A stretch of DNA of 38,718 nucleotides. It comes from an uncultured Flavobacteriales bacterium (GTDB lineage: Bacteria > Bacteroidota > Bacteroidia > Flavobacteriales_D > Sanyastnellaceae). The translations under genes were made by a program, and so were the position numbers. Each line of letters starts with the position of its first letter. Position 1 is the first letter of the stretch. The stretch lies in contig CALLLH010000056.1 of NCBI GenBank assembly GCA_938082505.1, forward strand, positions 1 to 38,718, in the 5' to 3' direction. The notes under the pieces are model-generated. The model saw nothing but the letters and a program-made list of their open reading frames with translations, ran no database searches and was not told the DNA's origin. Positions 7,274-16,263 of the stretch are shown here, piece by piece.

Positions 7274-9517
7274 ATGGCCCAACGCGCATCCACCGCTCCC
7301 GCGACCCTCGAACAAGCCCAGGAGATGGGTCTGCGCCCCGAGGAATTCGATCAGATTGCCGAGATCCTCGGCAGGACCCCCAACTTCACCGAGATGTGCA
7401 TCTACTCGGTCATGTGGTCCGAGCACTGCAGCTACAAGAACTCCATCAAGTGGCTGAAGACCCTGCCCAAGGACGGTCCGCACCTGCTCGTCAAGGCCGG
7501 GGAGGAGAATGCCGGAATCGTGGACATCGGGGATGGCATGGGGTGTGCCTTCAAGATCGAGAGTCACAACCACCCGAGCGCACTGGAGCCCTATCAGGGA
7601 GCGGCGACCGGTGTGGGCGGCATCAACCGCGACATCTTCACCATGGGTGCGCGCCCCATTGCCCAGCTGAACTCCCTTCGGTTCGGGGATCTCGAGAACC
7701 CCAAGACGAAGTGGCTGCTCGACGGCGTGGTGCGCGGCATCGGCGATTATGGAAACAGCTTCGGGGTGCCCGTTGTAGGGGGCGAGGTCTATTTCGACCC
7801 CGTGTACCAGGTGAATCCGCTGGTCAACGCCATGAGCGTGGGCCTGTTGGATTCGGACAAGATCATCAGCGCCAAGGCGGGAGGTCCCGGCAACCCGGTC
7901 TACATCGTCGGTTCGGATACCGGCAAGGATGGCATCCAAGGCGCTTCCTTCGCTTCGAAGGACATCACGGAGGACAGTGCAGACGACCTGCCGGCCGTGC
8001 AGGTGGGCGATCCCTTCCAGGAAAAGCTCCTCCTCGAGGCCAGCCTTGAACTGGCGGGCAGCGATGCCGTGGTCGGGATGCAGGACATGGGGGCCGCGGG
8101 CATCACGTGCTCCACTTCCGAGATGAGTGGCGGTGGGGGTGTCGGCATGGACATCCGGCTCGACCTCGTGCCGAAGCGCCAAGCCGACATGGAACCATTC
8201 GAGATCCTGCTCAGTGAAAGCCAGGAGCGGATGCTGGTGGTGGTGAAGAAGGGCCAAGAGGCAGGGATCGAAGCCATTTTCGACAAGTGGGATCTCCACG
8301 CGGTGAACATCGGGGTGGTCACAGAAGGCAATACCCTGCGCTATTTCGACGGTGAGGAGCTTATCGCGGAAGTGCCCGCGGACAGCCTCATCCTCGGTGG
8401 CGGCGCTCCCGTCTATGAGCGGGAGTACAGCGAGCCGGCCTACCTCGCCGAAATCGCGGCCTTCGATTTCGACAACATTCCCGAACCGGAGGACTACGTG
8501 GCGACGGCCAAGGCCCTTGTGTCCCGTCCCAATCTCGCGTCCAAGCGTTGGGTCTACGAGCAGTACGACAGCATGGTCGGTACCGTGAACCGGTCCACCA
8601 ACCGCCCCGGCGATGCCGCCGTGGTGCGCATCAAAGGTGCCCGAAAGGGATTGGCGTTGAGCGTGGATTGCAACGGCCGTTATGTCGAGGCCGATCCGCG
8701 CAAGGGCTGCGCCATCGCCGTGGCCGAGGCGGCCCGCAACATTGCCTGCGTGGGCGGAACCCCGAGCGCCATCACCAACTGCCTCAATTTCGGAAACCCA
8801 TACAACCCCGAGGTGTACTGGCAATTCGTCGGGGCCATCCAGGGGATGGGGGATGCCTGCCGCGCCTTCAATTCGCCGGTCACCGGAGGCAATGTGAGTT
8901 TCTACAACCAGACCGTGGACGCCGACGGTACCGCCAAGCCCGTATACCCCACGCCGACCATCGGCATGGTGGGCCTGATGGAGGATGTCGACCGGCAGAT
9001 GACCTTGGATTTCAAAGTAAAGGGTGAGCTCATTTTCATGCTCGGGGAGTCCCACAATGACATCGGGTGCTCCGAATACCTGTCGGCCATGCACGGCGTG
9101 CGGTACAGCCCGGCGCCCCATTTCGACCTTGATTTTGAGGTCAAGCTGCACGGGGCAGTCCGCACATTGATCGACCGGAGGCTGGTGGCCTGTGCCCACG
9201 ACGTCAGCGATGGGGGCCTGTTCACCGCCCTCGTCGAGATGGGAGCGCCGCGTGGATTGGGCTTCGATATGGAAAGCGACAGCGAGGTGCGCCTCGATGC
9301 CTTCCTGTTCGGGGAGTCGCAGGGCCGCATTGTGGTGACCACGACGGAGACCCACCAGGAGGATTTCCTCGATGTGCTCGCTGAAGCAGGGATCCCGGTG
9401 ACCTTGCTGGGCCATACGACCAAGGGCAAATGTGTCGTCGACGGTCAGCATTACGGTTTCATCAGCGAGTACCACGAGGCCATGGAAACCGCCATTCCGC
9501 GGGCCATGGCCCAATAA
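7274..9517 (+). CDS. purL: phosphoribosylformylglycinamidine synthase subunit PurL
   Basis: Cytoplasmic ATP-dependent enzyme of purine synthesis converting FGAR to FGAM. The 747-residue size is that of the small PurL, which works with separate PurS and PurQ; these are not in the window. The N-terminal segment SVMWSEHCSYKNS and the ESHNHPS motif (residues 96-102, catalytic His in this stretch) are diagnostic, followed by two AIR-synthetase-like halves each with glycine-rich nucleotide-binding loops (GAATGVGGINRDIF; VGGTPSAITNCLNFGNP; HDVSDGGL). The start ATG lies in a short leader after the divergent DUF389 gene. Codon use is notably GC-rich at third positions compared with the flanking envelope genes, as expected for a highly expressed gene. 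Confidence 0.97.
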   Translation: MAQRASTAPATLEQAQEMGLRPEEFDQIAEILGRTPNFTEMCIYSVMWSEHCSYKNSIKWLKTLPKDGPHLLVKAGEENAGIVDIGDGMGCAFKIESHNHPSALEPYQGAATGVGGINRDIFTMGARPIAQLNSLRFGDLENPKTKWLLDGVVRGIGDYGNSFGVPVVGGEVYFDPVYQVNPLVNAMSVGLLDSDKIISAKAGGPGNPVYIVGSDTGKDGIQGASFASKDITEDSADDLPAVQVGDPFQEKLLLEASLELAGSDAVVGMQDMGAAGITCSTSEMSGGGGVGMDIRLDLVPKRQADMEPFEILLSESQERMLVVVKKGQEAGIEAIFDKWDLHAVNIGVVTEGNTLRYFDGEELIAEVPADSLILGGGAPVYEREYSEPAYLAEIAAFDFDNIPEPEDYVATAKALVSRPNLASKRWVYEQYDSMVGTVNRSTNRPGDAAVVRIKGARKGLALSVDCNGRYVEADPRKGCAIAVAEAARNIACVGGTPSAITNCLNFGNPYNPEVYWQFVGAIQGMGDACRAFNSPVTGGNVSFYNQTVDADGTAKPVYPTPTIGMVGLMEDVDRQMTLDFKVKGELIFMLGESHNDIGCSEYLSAMHGVRYSPAPHFDLDFEVKLHGAVRTLIDRRLVACAHDVSDGGLFTALVEMGAPRGLGFDMESDSEVRLDAFLFGESQGRIVVTTTETHQEDFLDVLAEAGIPVTLLGHTTKGKCVVDGQHYGFISEYHEAMETAIPRAMAQ

Positions 9518-9545
9518 TCCCGACTCATCGACGTTTCCTCTGCGC

Positions 9546-10337
9546 ATGCGCCTGCTCCGATTTCTCATCAGCCGCACCTTCTGGGTCCAAATGGGCTTGG
9601 CGGTGGTCTTGGGCGGGGTCGGATTCGTCGCGCTCAATCTATTCTTGAGGGGCTATACCCGGCACAGTGAGCGGATTGCCGTGCCCGCGGTCGTCGGGAC
9701 GCACATGCTCGAGGCTTCCATGGCGCTTGAGGCTGTCGGATTGAAGCCCGTCATCATGGACAGCCTTTATTCGGCCAAGGGGATGCCCGGTGGTGTGGTG
9801 GAGCAGGACCCGGCGCCCGGGGTTGAAGTCAAGGGGACCCGCAATGTCTATCTGACGGTGTACCGTTCGACTCCGCCCAGCGAACGGCTGGAGGTCGAAG
9901 AGGGCATGGATGCCGGTGTGGCGCGTATCCTGATGGAGGTCAAGGGCTTCGATTTCAGTGAGCGTTATGAGCCTTCCGCAGACCTGACAGGCCTTGTGCT
10001 TCGGGTGGAGGATGGCCGTGGACGGACGGTGGGGCCGGAGGATCGGTTGCCCAAAGGTGGAAAGGTGGTGCTGGTGATCGGCGCTTCCTCCTCCTTGCAA
10101 GTGGAAGTCCCGGACCTGGTCGGCTTGCCCCGGTCAGCGGGCCTTCAGGCGATGCGTGCCGCCGGATTCAGTGTCGGTTTTACCCGATGGGCCTTCGACC
10201 CTTTGGATGAACGGGACTCCATGCAAGCCTTGATTTCAGCACAGTTGCCGAACTTCACTCCGGGCCGATTGGTGCAGGAAGGTTCGGCGATTGACCTGAC
10301 GTTCTCTGCGCCCGTCCATGTGCCTGATTCCCTGTGA
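9546..10337 (+). CDS. PASTA-domain membrane protein
   Basis: Start ATG 9546, 28 bases after purL, gives 263 residues with a short basic N-terminus and one transmembrane helix at about 13-36 (MGLAVVLGGVGFVALNLFL). The remainder is extracytoplasmic and made of three PASTA repeats: PAVVGTHMLEASMALEAVGL with EQDPAPG, a divergent middle unit, and PDLVGLPRSAGLQAMRAAGF with FTPG. PASTA domains bind peptidoglycan or muropeptides in other phyla, where they sit on Ser/Thr kinases; here there is no kinase domain. Proximity to rluD is a recurring arrangement in Bacteroidota, where the ddl gene is often next to them, but no ddl is seen here. Likely envelope-associated. Confidence 0.85.
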   Translation: MRLLRFLISRTFWVQMGLAVVLGGVGFVALNLFLRGYTRHSERIAVPAVVGTHMLEASMALEAVGLKPVIMDSLYSAKGMPGGVVEQDPAPGVEVKGTRNVYLTVYRSTPPSERLEVEEGMDAGVARILMEVKGFDFSERYEPSADLTGLVLRVEDGRGRTVGPEDRLPKGGKVVLVIGASSSLQVEVPDLVGLPRSAGLQAMRAAGFSVGFTRWAFDPLDERDSMQALISAQLPNFTPGRLVQEGSAIDLTFSAPVHVPDSL

Positions 10338-10362
10338 GCCTGGAACTTCCTTTCCGAAACCG

Positions 10363-12303
10363 ATGATGCATTCCAAATCCCACATTCTGTTTTTCCAGTT
10401 GGCGGCCATCCTCGTGCTGATGTCTGCGTCCGCAGGGGCGCAGGAAGTGGAGCGGGACCTGCAGTTCGTCCCGGTGGAGAAGGGACAAGCGCGCCCTGCC
10501 CCCAGACAGGGAGGAGGAGGAAGCATGCCGCTGCCCTTCTTTGATGACTTTGCTTCGCCCACCTTCGCCGGAGAAGATGGTCCTGACGCCCTCGTCCGTT
10601 GGTCGGATGGCTCGGCCCGCAGGACCTTCACCTACGCCTTGAATGCCCCTACCGTCGGTCAAGGAACGTTGGACGGATTGGATGCCCATGGATTTCCCTA
10701 TGCTTTCAATCCCGAAGGCAATGGGTGGGCCGACACGCTGACTTCGGTGCCCATCAACCTCGCAGGGCGGACGCCGGAAGACAATATCTATCTGACCTTT
10801 TTCTACCAAGGGGGTGGACGGGGCAACGCGCCCGATGAGAACGACAGCCTGGTCGTGGAATTCCTGGCGCCCGATGGCGGCGATGTGTTTGGATGGAGTC
10901 AAGTGTGGGGAGCCACGGGGGCCGAAATGGACTCGTTTGCGACCGCGGCCATCCATGTCGACCAAGCAGTCCACCTGCAGGACGGCTTCCGTTTCCGTTT
11001 CCGCAACCACGGGGCACTCGGGGGCAATGTGGACCTGTGGCACCTCGATTATGTCCTGCTGGATGACAACCTCAATCCGGACAACCTCGGTTTTTTCGAA
11101 GTGGCGTTCACCGAGCCTCGCCACAGCTTGACGGCCCCTTACAGCATCATGCCGTGGTCCCATTTCCTCTCAGACCCGCTGACGTACATGCGGGACAGCT
11201 TGGAGACTGCACACCGCAACATGAGCGGATTCCAGGCGGACAATGTCACCTGTGGCCTGAAGATCAGGAATGCCAGCACGGGGGAGGAGCAGGATTTTCT
11301 CAATCCCTTCTCCAACACCTTCGTGGCGCCGTTTGAGGTGTTCACCACGCCCTTCTACATCCAAACAGGTGCCAATGGCGTGACGCCCAGTGGATTTGCC
11401 TTTGCGGATGCCGGCAACGACTCTGCGGCGACCTTCGAGGTCAGCCTTTACGAGGACGCCATCGGCATTCTCGAACAGGAGCGGGTAGGGGTGCCGGACA
11501 ACGACAGCATCGTTTTCGTGCAGCCGTTCAGGAACGAATACGCCTACGATGACGGTACGGCAGAGAAGGCCTACGGACTGACTTCGGGTGGTGGGAAGCT
11601 GGCCATGCGCTACGACCTCGCCGTTCCCGATACGCTGTATGGATTGGCCATTCATTTCACGCCATATTTCGATCAGCAGTCCAACCTGAACTTCCTTCTG
11701 CGGGCCTGGGCTGATGATGGCGGAGTGCCTGGCGACGAGTTGGGCGAGAACTACCTCTTCCATCAGCCGGCCTACTTCACCGATGGCCACGATGTCTTTG
11801 CCTATTACGCGTACGATGATCCCATTCCGGTGGAGGGAACGGTGCATGTCGGCATGGTGCAGGAGGGCGACTTCTCATTGAACCTCGGATTGGACAAGAA
11901 CACCGACTTCAATTTTTCGCGGCTCCACTACCAACTCGGGCTCGGTGCGGATTGGACCCTCTCGACCATAGAAGGCACGGTGATGATCCGTCCGGTACTC
12001 CAGGCGGGGGTGGAGGAAGTCTTCGTCGGGGTGGATGGCATGGCCCAAGACCGGGGTGTGGCGGAAGTCAGCGTCTGGCCGAATCCGGCCCGAGACCAGG
12101 TCGCGGTCCAATGGCAGGGTGTCACGCCGCCTCTTCGGTGGTCTGTGGTGGGATTGACCGGGGCGTTGTTGGACCAGGGGAATTGGCCATTGGGCTCGAC
12201 TCGAATGGTCCTCGGTACGGCCGACCTTCCCCGTGGCCTGGCATTGCTGGTGATCGAGGGTGCGTTCGGACAGACTTCCACACGACGGATCCTCCTCGAT
12301 TGA
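10363..12303 (+). CDS. large secreted protein with T9SS C-terminal sorting domain
   Basis: Start ATG 10363 gives 646 residues with signal peptide (ILFFQLAAILVLMSASAGAQ); an upstream in-frame ATG at 10318 overlaps the PASTA gene and would spoil it. The central part is beta-rich and contains a jelly-roll-like region (PLPFFDDFASPTF; DGFRFRFRNHG; DLWHLDYVLLDDN) of the kind found in Bacteroidota gliding or adhesion-associated proteins; no catalytic motif is recognisable. The C-terminal 80 residues have the T9SS type A pattern: VSVWPNPARDQVAV, then a short strand set ending ILLD. It should therefore be exported by Sec and then by the T9SS encoded at 15401-21308. Its stop TGA overlaps the ATG of rluD (TGATG), so it is co-transcribed with housekeeping genes. 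Confidence 0.85.
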   Translation: MMHSKSHILFFQLAAILVLMSASAGAQEVERDLQFVPVEKGQARPAPRQGGGGSMPLPFFDDFASPTFAGEDGPDALVRWSDGSARRTFTYALNAPTVGQGTLDGLDAHGFPYAFNPEGNGWADTLTSVPINLAGRTPEDNIYLTFFYQGGGRGNAPDENDSLVVEFLAPDGGDVFGWSQVWGATGAEMDSFATAAIHVDQAVHLQDGFRFRFRNHGALGGNVDLWHLDYVLLDDNLNPDNLGFFEVAFTEPRHSLTAPYSIMPWSHFLSDPLTYMRDSLETAHRNMSGFQADNVTCGLKIRNASTGEEQDFLNPFSNTFVAPFEVFTTPFYIQTGANGVTPSGFAFADAGNDSAATFEVSLYEDAIGILEQERVGVPDNDSIVFVQPFRNEYAYDDGTAEKAYGLTSGGGKLAMRYDLAVPDTLYGLAIHFTPYFDQQSNLNFLLRAWADDGGVPGDELGENYLFHQPAYFTDGHDVFAYYAYDDPIPVEGTVHVGMVQEGDFSLNLGLDKNTDFNFSRLHYQLGLGADWTLSTIEGTVMIRPVLQAGVEEVFVGVDGMAQDRGVAEVSVWPNPARDQVAVQWQGVTPPLRWSVVGLTGALLDQGNWPLGSTRMVLGTADLPRGLALLVIEGAFGQTSTRRILLD

Positions 12304-13346
12304 TGTCGGAGGAGACACCAGTGGACGCCCTGCAGGACGGGGACGAGCTGTTCGAGCACCATCGGATTGTGGCCGACAAGGGCCAGAACCTGTTGCGCGT
12401 GGACAAGTTCCTGTTCAACCTGCTGCCCAACACTTCACGGAATCGGCTGCAGATGGCAGCAAAGAGTGGCTATGTCCGGGTCAATGGCCACGCCGTGAAA
12501 TCCAATTACAAGGTGCGGCCACACGATGTCGTGACCTTGGAGCTGCCGCAACCTGTCCAGGAGTTCGAGATGAGTGCGGAGGAGATGCCCCTCGATATCC
12601 GCTACGAGGATGTGGAAGTGGCGGTGTTGCACAAGCCGGCGGGTCTCGTGGTTCATCCCGGTGTGGGCAACTACACGGGGACATTGGTCAATGGTCTGCT
12701 GTACCACTTTGAGCACCTTCCAACCGCAGAGGGTCAGCCCGCGCCGCGGCCCGGCCTGGTGCATCGCCTCGACAAGGACACCACGGGCCTCATGGTCATC
12801 GGGAAGACGGAGCCGGCCATGGTGTCACTGAGCGAGCAGTTTTTTGAGCGTACCACGGAGCGCCGTTACCATGCATTGGTGTGGGGCGAGGTTGAGGCTG
12901 ACGGCTCCGTGGAAGGCCATATCGGGCGTTCGCGACAGGACAGGAAGGTCCAGGCTGTCTTTGCCGATGGAGAGGAGGGGAAGCACGCCGTCACCCATTA
13001 CCGGGTTCTGGAGCGGCTGGGACCGGTCACCTTGGTGGAGTGCAAGCTGGAAACAGGCAGGACCCATCAGATCCGGGTTCACATGCAGTACATCGGTCAC
13101 CCTTTGTTTGGTGACAAGACGTATGGAGGGGCCCAGATTGTCAAAGGGTTGCCGAGTGGGAAGTACAATCAGTTCGTGCAGAACAACTTCGAAATCCTGC
13201 CCCGACAGGCCCTGCACGCGAAGTCGCTGGGTTTCACCCATCCGGGCACCGGTGAGTTCATGCAGTTCGAGAGTGATCTCCCGGAGGACATGACGACTGT
13301 GCTCGAGCGTTGGCGCCGCTACCTCGGGGCTACGGCCCAACCCTGA
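12303..13346 (+). CDS. rluD: RluD-family 23S rRNA pseudouridine synthase
   Basis: 347 residues from ATG 12303. The N-terminal S4 RNA-binding domain occupies about residues 30-90 (RVDKFLFNLL...SRNRLQ...GYVRVNGHAVKSNYKV). The RsuA/RluA catalytic domain follows, with KPAGLVVHPG, the active-site motif HRLDKDTTG (catalytic Asp157) and the GRTHQIRVHMQYIGHP motif. It isomerises uridines of helix 69 in 23S rRNA if it is true RluD; RluC/RluD paralogy cannot be fully resolved by eye, though the S4 domain and size fit RluD. One-base overlap with the upstream T9SS cargo gene. Converges with the ABC-F gene with 7 bases between the stops. Confidence 0.92.
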   Translation: MSEETPVDALQDGDELFEHHRIVADKGQNLLRVDKFLFNLLPNTSRNRLQMAAKSGYVRVNGHAVKSNYKVRPHDVVTLELPQPVQEFEMSAEEMPLDIRYEDVEVAVLHKPAGLVVHPGVGNYTGTLVNGLLYHFEHLPTAEGQPAPRPGLVHRLDKDTTGLMVIGKTEPAMVSLSEQFFERTTERRYHALVWGEVEADGSVEGHIGRSRQDRKVQAVFADGEEGKHAVTHYRVLERLGPVTLVECKLETGRTHQIRVHMQYIGHPLFGDKTYGGAQIVKGLPSGKYNQFVQNNFEILPRQALHAKSLGFTHPGTGEFMQFESDLPEDMTTVLERWRRYLGATAQP

Positions 13347-13353
13347 AAAGACA

Positions 13354-15330
13354 TCAGTTGCCGGCCTCGAGGGCTTCCAGTTGGTCGGTGGAGGATTCCC
13401 AGTCGTTGAGGGCCTCCTGCAGGGCAGTCTGGACCTTCTCGTATTCGTAGGCCTTGTCCACCGTGGCCATCCGGTCTTCCGGATCGAGGCTGGCCATTTC
13501 CTCCGTCAAGGCTTTCTCCTTGGCTTCGAGCTCGGCAATCTGCTTTTCGAGTTTGCTGATCCTGTTCTTGAGTTTGCGGATGGCCTTCTGGTCCTCGTAG
13601 GATTGCTTGCCCTGATTTTTGGACTCTGCCTTGGCCGCAGCCTTGGTCTTGGCCTGTGCGTCCTTGCCCCCGGGGTTGCCTCCGGGCTTGTCGCTGCGTC
13701 CGGCCTCGTAGGCGGCGATGGTGTCCGACCGCTTCTCGACGAGGAACTGCTGGATGTCGCCGATGTACTGTCGCAAGCCGGTGGGGGTGACCTCGTAGAC
13801 GAGCTCTGTCAGGCTGGTGAGGAAGTCGCGGTCGTGGGAGACCACGATGAGGGTGCCGTCGAAGTGCAGCAGGGCCTGTTTCAGGACGTCCTTGGCCTTC
13901 ATGTCGAGGTGGTTCGTCGGCTCGTCAAGGACCAGGAGGTTGTAGGGATGCAGGAGCAACTTGCATAGGGCCAATCGGGCTTTCTCTCCACCTGAGAGCA
14001 CCTTGACTTTCTTGTCCGCGTCCTCTCCGCTGAAGAGAAAGGCGCCGAGCAAGGCGCGGACCCGTTTGCGGACTTCTCCTTCCGCTTCATTGTCGATGGT
14101 CTCGAAAACGGTCAGGTCGCCGTCCAGTTCCTCACTCTGGTTCTGGGCGTAGTAGCCTACGTCGACATTGTGGCCCAAGCCGCAGGTGCCGTCGCCTTCA
14201 AGTTCTCCGAGCAGGATGCGGGTGAGGGTGGTCTTGCCCGCTCCGTTCTTTCCGACAAGGGCGACCTTGTCCTGCCTGGCGATCATCAGGTCCACATCGC
14301 GAAAGACTTCCAGGTCGTCGAAGCGTTTGGCGAGCCCCTTGGCTTCCACGACCACCTTGCCGGCGCGGGGAGCGGGGGGGAAGCGAAACCGCATCTCGGC
14401 GTTTTCGAACTGGTCGACTTCGATGCGCTCCATCTTGTCGAGTTTCTTGATCAGGCTCTGGGCAAAAGCCGCTTTGTTCTTCTTCGCCCGGAACTTGTTG
14501 ATGAGTTCCTCGGTGTGCGCGATGTCCTTCTGCTGCTGCTTGGCGGCCTGTTCCTGACGGGTGTATTCCTCTTCCCGCCATGCCATGTAAGGGCTGTAGG
14601 AAGCCTTGTGGTCATGGACGCGGGTGGAAGTGATCTCGACGGTCCTGTTGGTGACGTTGTCCAGGAAGGTCCTGTCGTGTGAGATGGCCACGAGGGAACC
14701 CGGGTAGTGTTTGAGGAAGCCCTCCAGCCATTCGATGGACTCGATGTCCAGGTGGTTGGTTGGCTCGTCGAGGAGCAGCAGGTCCGGCGCGATGAGCAGC
14801 AGCTTGCCCAGTTCGACCCTCATTTTCCATCCACCACTGAATTCGCTCATCTTGCGGTGCATGTCCTCGGGGCGGAACCCAAGGCCCTGCAGGACCCGTT
14901 GGGTCTGTTCCTCCTTGACGCCGGAGCCCATGAGGGCGAGTTGGTCGTTGGCCTCGCTGAGGCGGTCGATGAGCCGGGCATAGGCATCGCTCTCGAAATC
15001 CTGGCGCTCTGCGATCTCAGAGGAGATGCGTGCCACTTCAGCTTCGAGTTCCTGAAAGGCGGCAAAGGCGCTTTGGGCTTCTTCGAGTACTGTGGCTTCC
15101 TCGTTGTGCTCCATCTCCTGGGGCAGGTAGCCGATGCGGTAGTCCTTGGGTGTGCTCACGATGCCCTCGCTGGGGTTCTGCACACCGGCAATGATCTTGA
15201 GCAGCGTGGATTTGCCCGCTCCGTTGCGGCCCACGAGGCCCATCCTGTCCTTTCCGCCGACGGCGAGCGAGATGTTTTCGAAGAGGGTGCGCTCGCCGAA
15301 ATGGACGCCGATTTGATTCAGGTTGAGCAT
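13354..15330 (-). CDS. ABC-F family ATPase (Uup/EttA-like)
   Basis: Start at ATG 15330 gives 658 residues beginning MLNLNQIGVHFG. Two ABC cassettes without membrane segments: Walker A GRNGAGKS at 34-41 and GKNGAGKT near residue 360; signatures FSGGW and LSGGE; Walker B LLLLDEPTNHLD near 185-196 and LLVLDEPTNHLD in the second. The linker between cassettes is lysine/glutamine-rich (about 250-300), and the C-terminus is a coiled coil (KAIRKLKNRISKLEKQIAELE), as in Uup and YheS-type members. ABC-F proteins act on ribosomes, easing stalled translation; some give antibiotic resistance, for which nothing here argues. It begins 20 bases after the terminator that closes the T9SS operon, so it has its own promoter or depends on read-through. 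Confidence 0.93.
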   Translation of the reverse strand: MLNLNQIGVHFGERTLFENISLAVGGKDRMGLVGRNGAGKSTLLKIIAGVQNPSEGIVSTPKDYRIGYLPQEMEHNEEATVLEEAQSAFAAFQELEAEVARISSEIAERQDFESDAYARLIDRLSEANDQLALMGSGVKEEQTQRVLQGLGFRPEDMHRKMSEFSGGWKMRVELGKLLLIAPDLLLLDEPTNHLDIESIEWLEGFLKHYPGSLVAISHDRTFLDNVTNRTVEITSTRVHDHKASYSPYMAWREEEYTRQEQAAKQQQKDIAHTEELINKFRAKKNKAAFAQSLIKKLDKMERIEVDQFENAEMRFRFPPAPRAGKVVVEAKGLAKRFDDLEVFRDVDLMIARQDKVALVGKNGAGKTTLTRILLGELEGDGTCGLGHNVDVGYYAQNQSEELDGDLTVFETIDNEAEGEVRKRVRALLGAFLFSGEDADKKVKVLSGGEKARLALCKLLLHPYNLLVLDEPTNHLDMKAKDVLKQALLHFDGTLIVVSHDRDFLTSLTELVYEVTPTGLRQYIGDIQQFLVEKRSDTIAAYEAGRSDKPGGNPGGKDAQAKTKAAAKAESKNQGKQSYEDQKAIRKLKNRISKLEKQIAELEAKEKALTEEMASLDPEDRMATVDKAYEYEKVQTALQEALNDWESSTDQLEALEAGN

Positions 15331-15349
15331 GGGCGCTTGAGGGGCAATG

Positions 15350-15375
15350 AAAAACGCCCACAAAGGTGGGCGTTT
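15350..15375 (-). terminator. intrinsic terminator of the gldKLMN operon
   Basis: A perfect 10-bp stem (15352-15361 with 15366-15375) around a 4-base loop. On the minus strand the stem runs into five T residues (15354-15350). It lies 25 bases past the gldN stop and ends 20 bases before the ABC-F start, so it separates the T9SS operon from that gene. Confidence 0.85.
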
Positions 15376-15400
15376 CTCGGGTTCCGTTCAGGTTGTCCAA

Positions 15401-16261
15401 TCAATAATGCCAAAGGTCGTGCTCGATGGTGAAGAGCTCGTCCTTGATGCGTTCCGATTCGAGCAGGGCGTCGAGGCCTTGCGCGTAATCGCTGATGGAA
15501 CGGTCGAATACATTGGTCTCTTTGACGATGTAGCTCGAGAAGTATCGCTTCTGAAAAATCTCCTCGAACGTTCTGCGCTGGGCGTCGTTCTCGTAGTTGT
15601 AGCACTCAGCATTGGCAAATACATACCGGCATTCCGGGTAGTACAGCCAGAACAGGGGAGCAAGGCCTTGTGAATTGCCTTCGTCGTCTTTCTTTTCGAT
15701 GATCGGGGCGATGCCGATGATGCGAACCTGGCGTTGGCTCCGCTGTCGGTCCCACACCCAATCTTCCTTCACGCGGTATCGGACGATGTCCTGGCTGTTC
15801 AGGGTCGTTTGTGCTTCCATGGATCCGATGACCTCACCGGTCACAGGGTCGAACTGAGGGATGATGACCACGGGATTCAACATGGAATCGACCTGGCTGC
15901 CACTCAAGGGATAGCGGAATTCGTCATCGGTTCCAGCGGGCCCCGTTCCATAAGCAGTGAGTGAGCCTTCCACTTCGAGGGCGTAGCGGATGACGTCAAA
16001 GAGGTTCTTTCTGTCCTCGATGGGATCCACCGGGAAGTAGAACATCTGGTTGATTTTCTGGCGCAGGTCGATGTCCTGCCAGATGCGCCGCACGTACATC
16101 ACGTCCGCCTCCCGCAAGTGGGGATAGGGTACGACGCGCTTGGTCAGGTTGGTCTCCTTGACGTAGGCGCCATCCAGCACAGTTTGAACCTGTGCGTCGG
16201 CAGGGATGCAGCAGCACAGGGCCAGCATCACCAGGGTGAGGTGTCGAACGGTCTTCATCAT
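15401..16261 (-). CDS. gldN: type IX secretion protein GldN/PorN
   Basis: 286 residues with a signal peptide (TLVMLALCCCIPADAQ). Family-typical sequence: DGAYVKETN, YPHLREADVMYVRRIWQ, DLRQKINQMFYFP and the C-terminal FEEIFQKRYFSSYIVKE with YNYENDAQRRTFE. GldN (PorN) is periplasmic and, with the lipoprotein GldK, forms the outer-membrane-associated ring of the T9SS through which cargo is moved to the surface and which supports gliding where present. It is the last gene of the operon, starting 2 bases after the gldM stop. The terminator at 15350-15375 follows. The family call is firm. Confidence 0.95.
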   Translation of the reverse strand: MMKTVRHLTLVMLALCCCIPADAQVQTVLDGAYVKETNLTKRVVPYPHLREADVMYVRRIWQDIDLRQKINQMFYFPVDPIEDRKNLFDVIRYALEVEGSLTAYGTGPAGTDDEFRYPLSGSQVDSMLNPVVIIPQFDPVTGEVIGSMEAQTTLNSQDIVRYRVKEDWVWDRQRSQRQVRIIGIAPIIEKKDDEGNSQGLAPLFWLYYPECRYVFANAECYNYENDAQRRTFEEIFQKRYFSSYIVKETNVFDRSISDYAQGLDALLESERIKDELFTIEHDLWHY

Positions 16262-16263
16262 GA

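Noticed and set aside
7232..9637. An 801-codon open frame on the minus strand over purL.
   Set aside because: It is the antisense shadow of a GC-rich, unmistakable purL; its sequence is His/Asp/Gly-rich and resembles no family.
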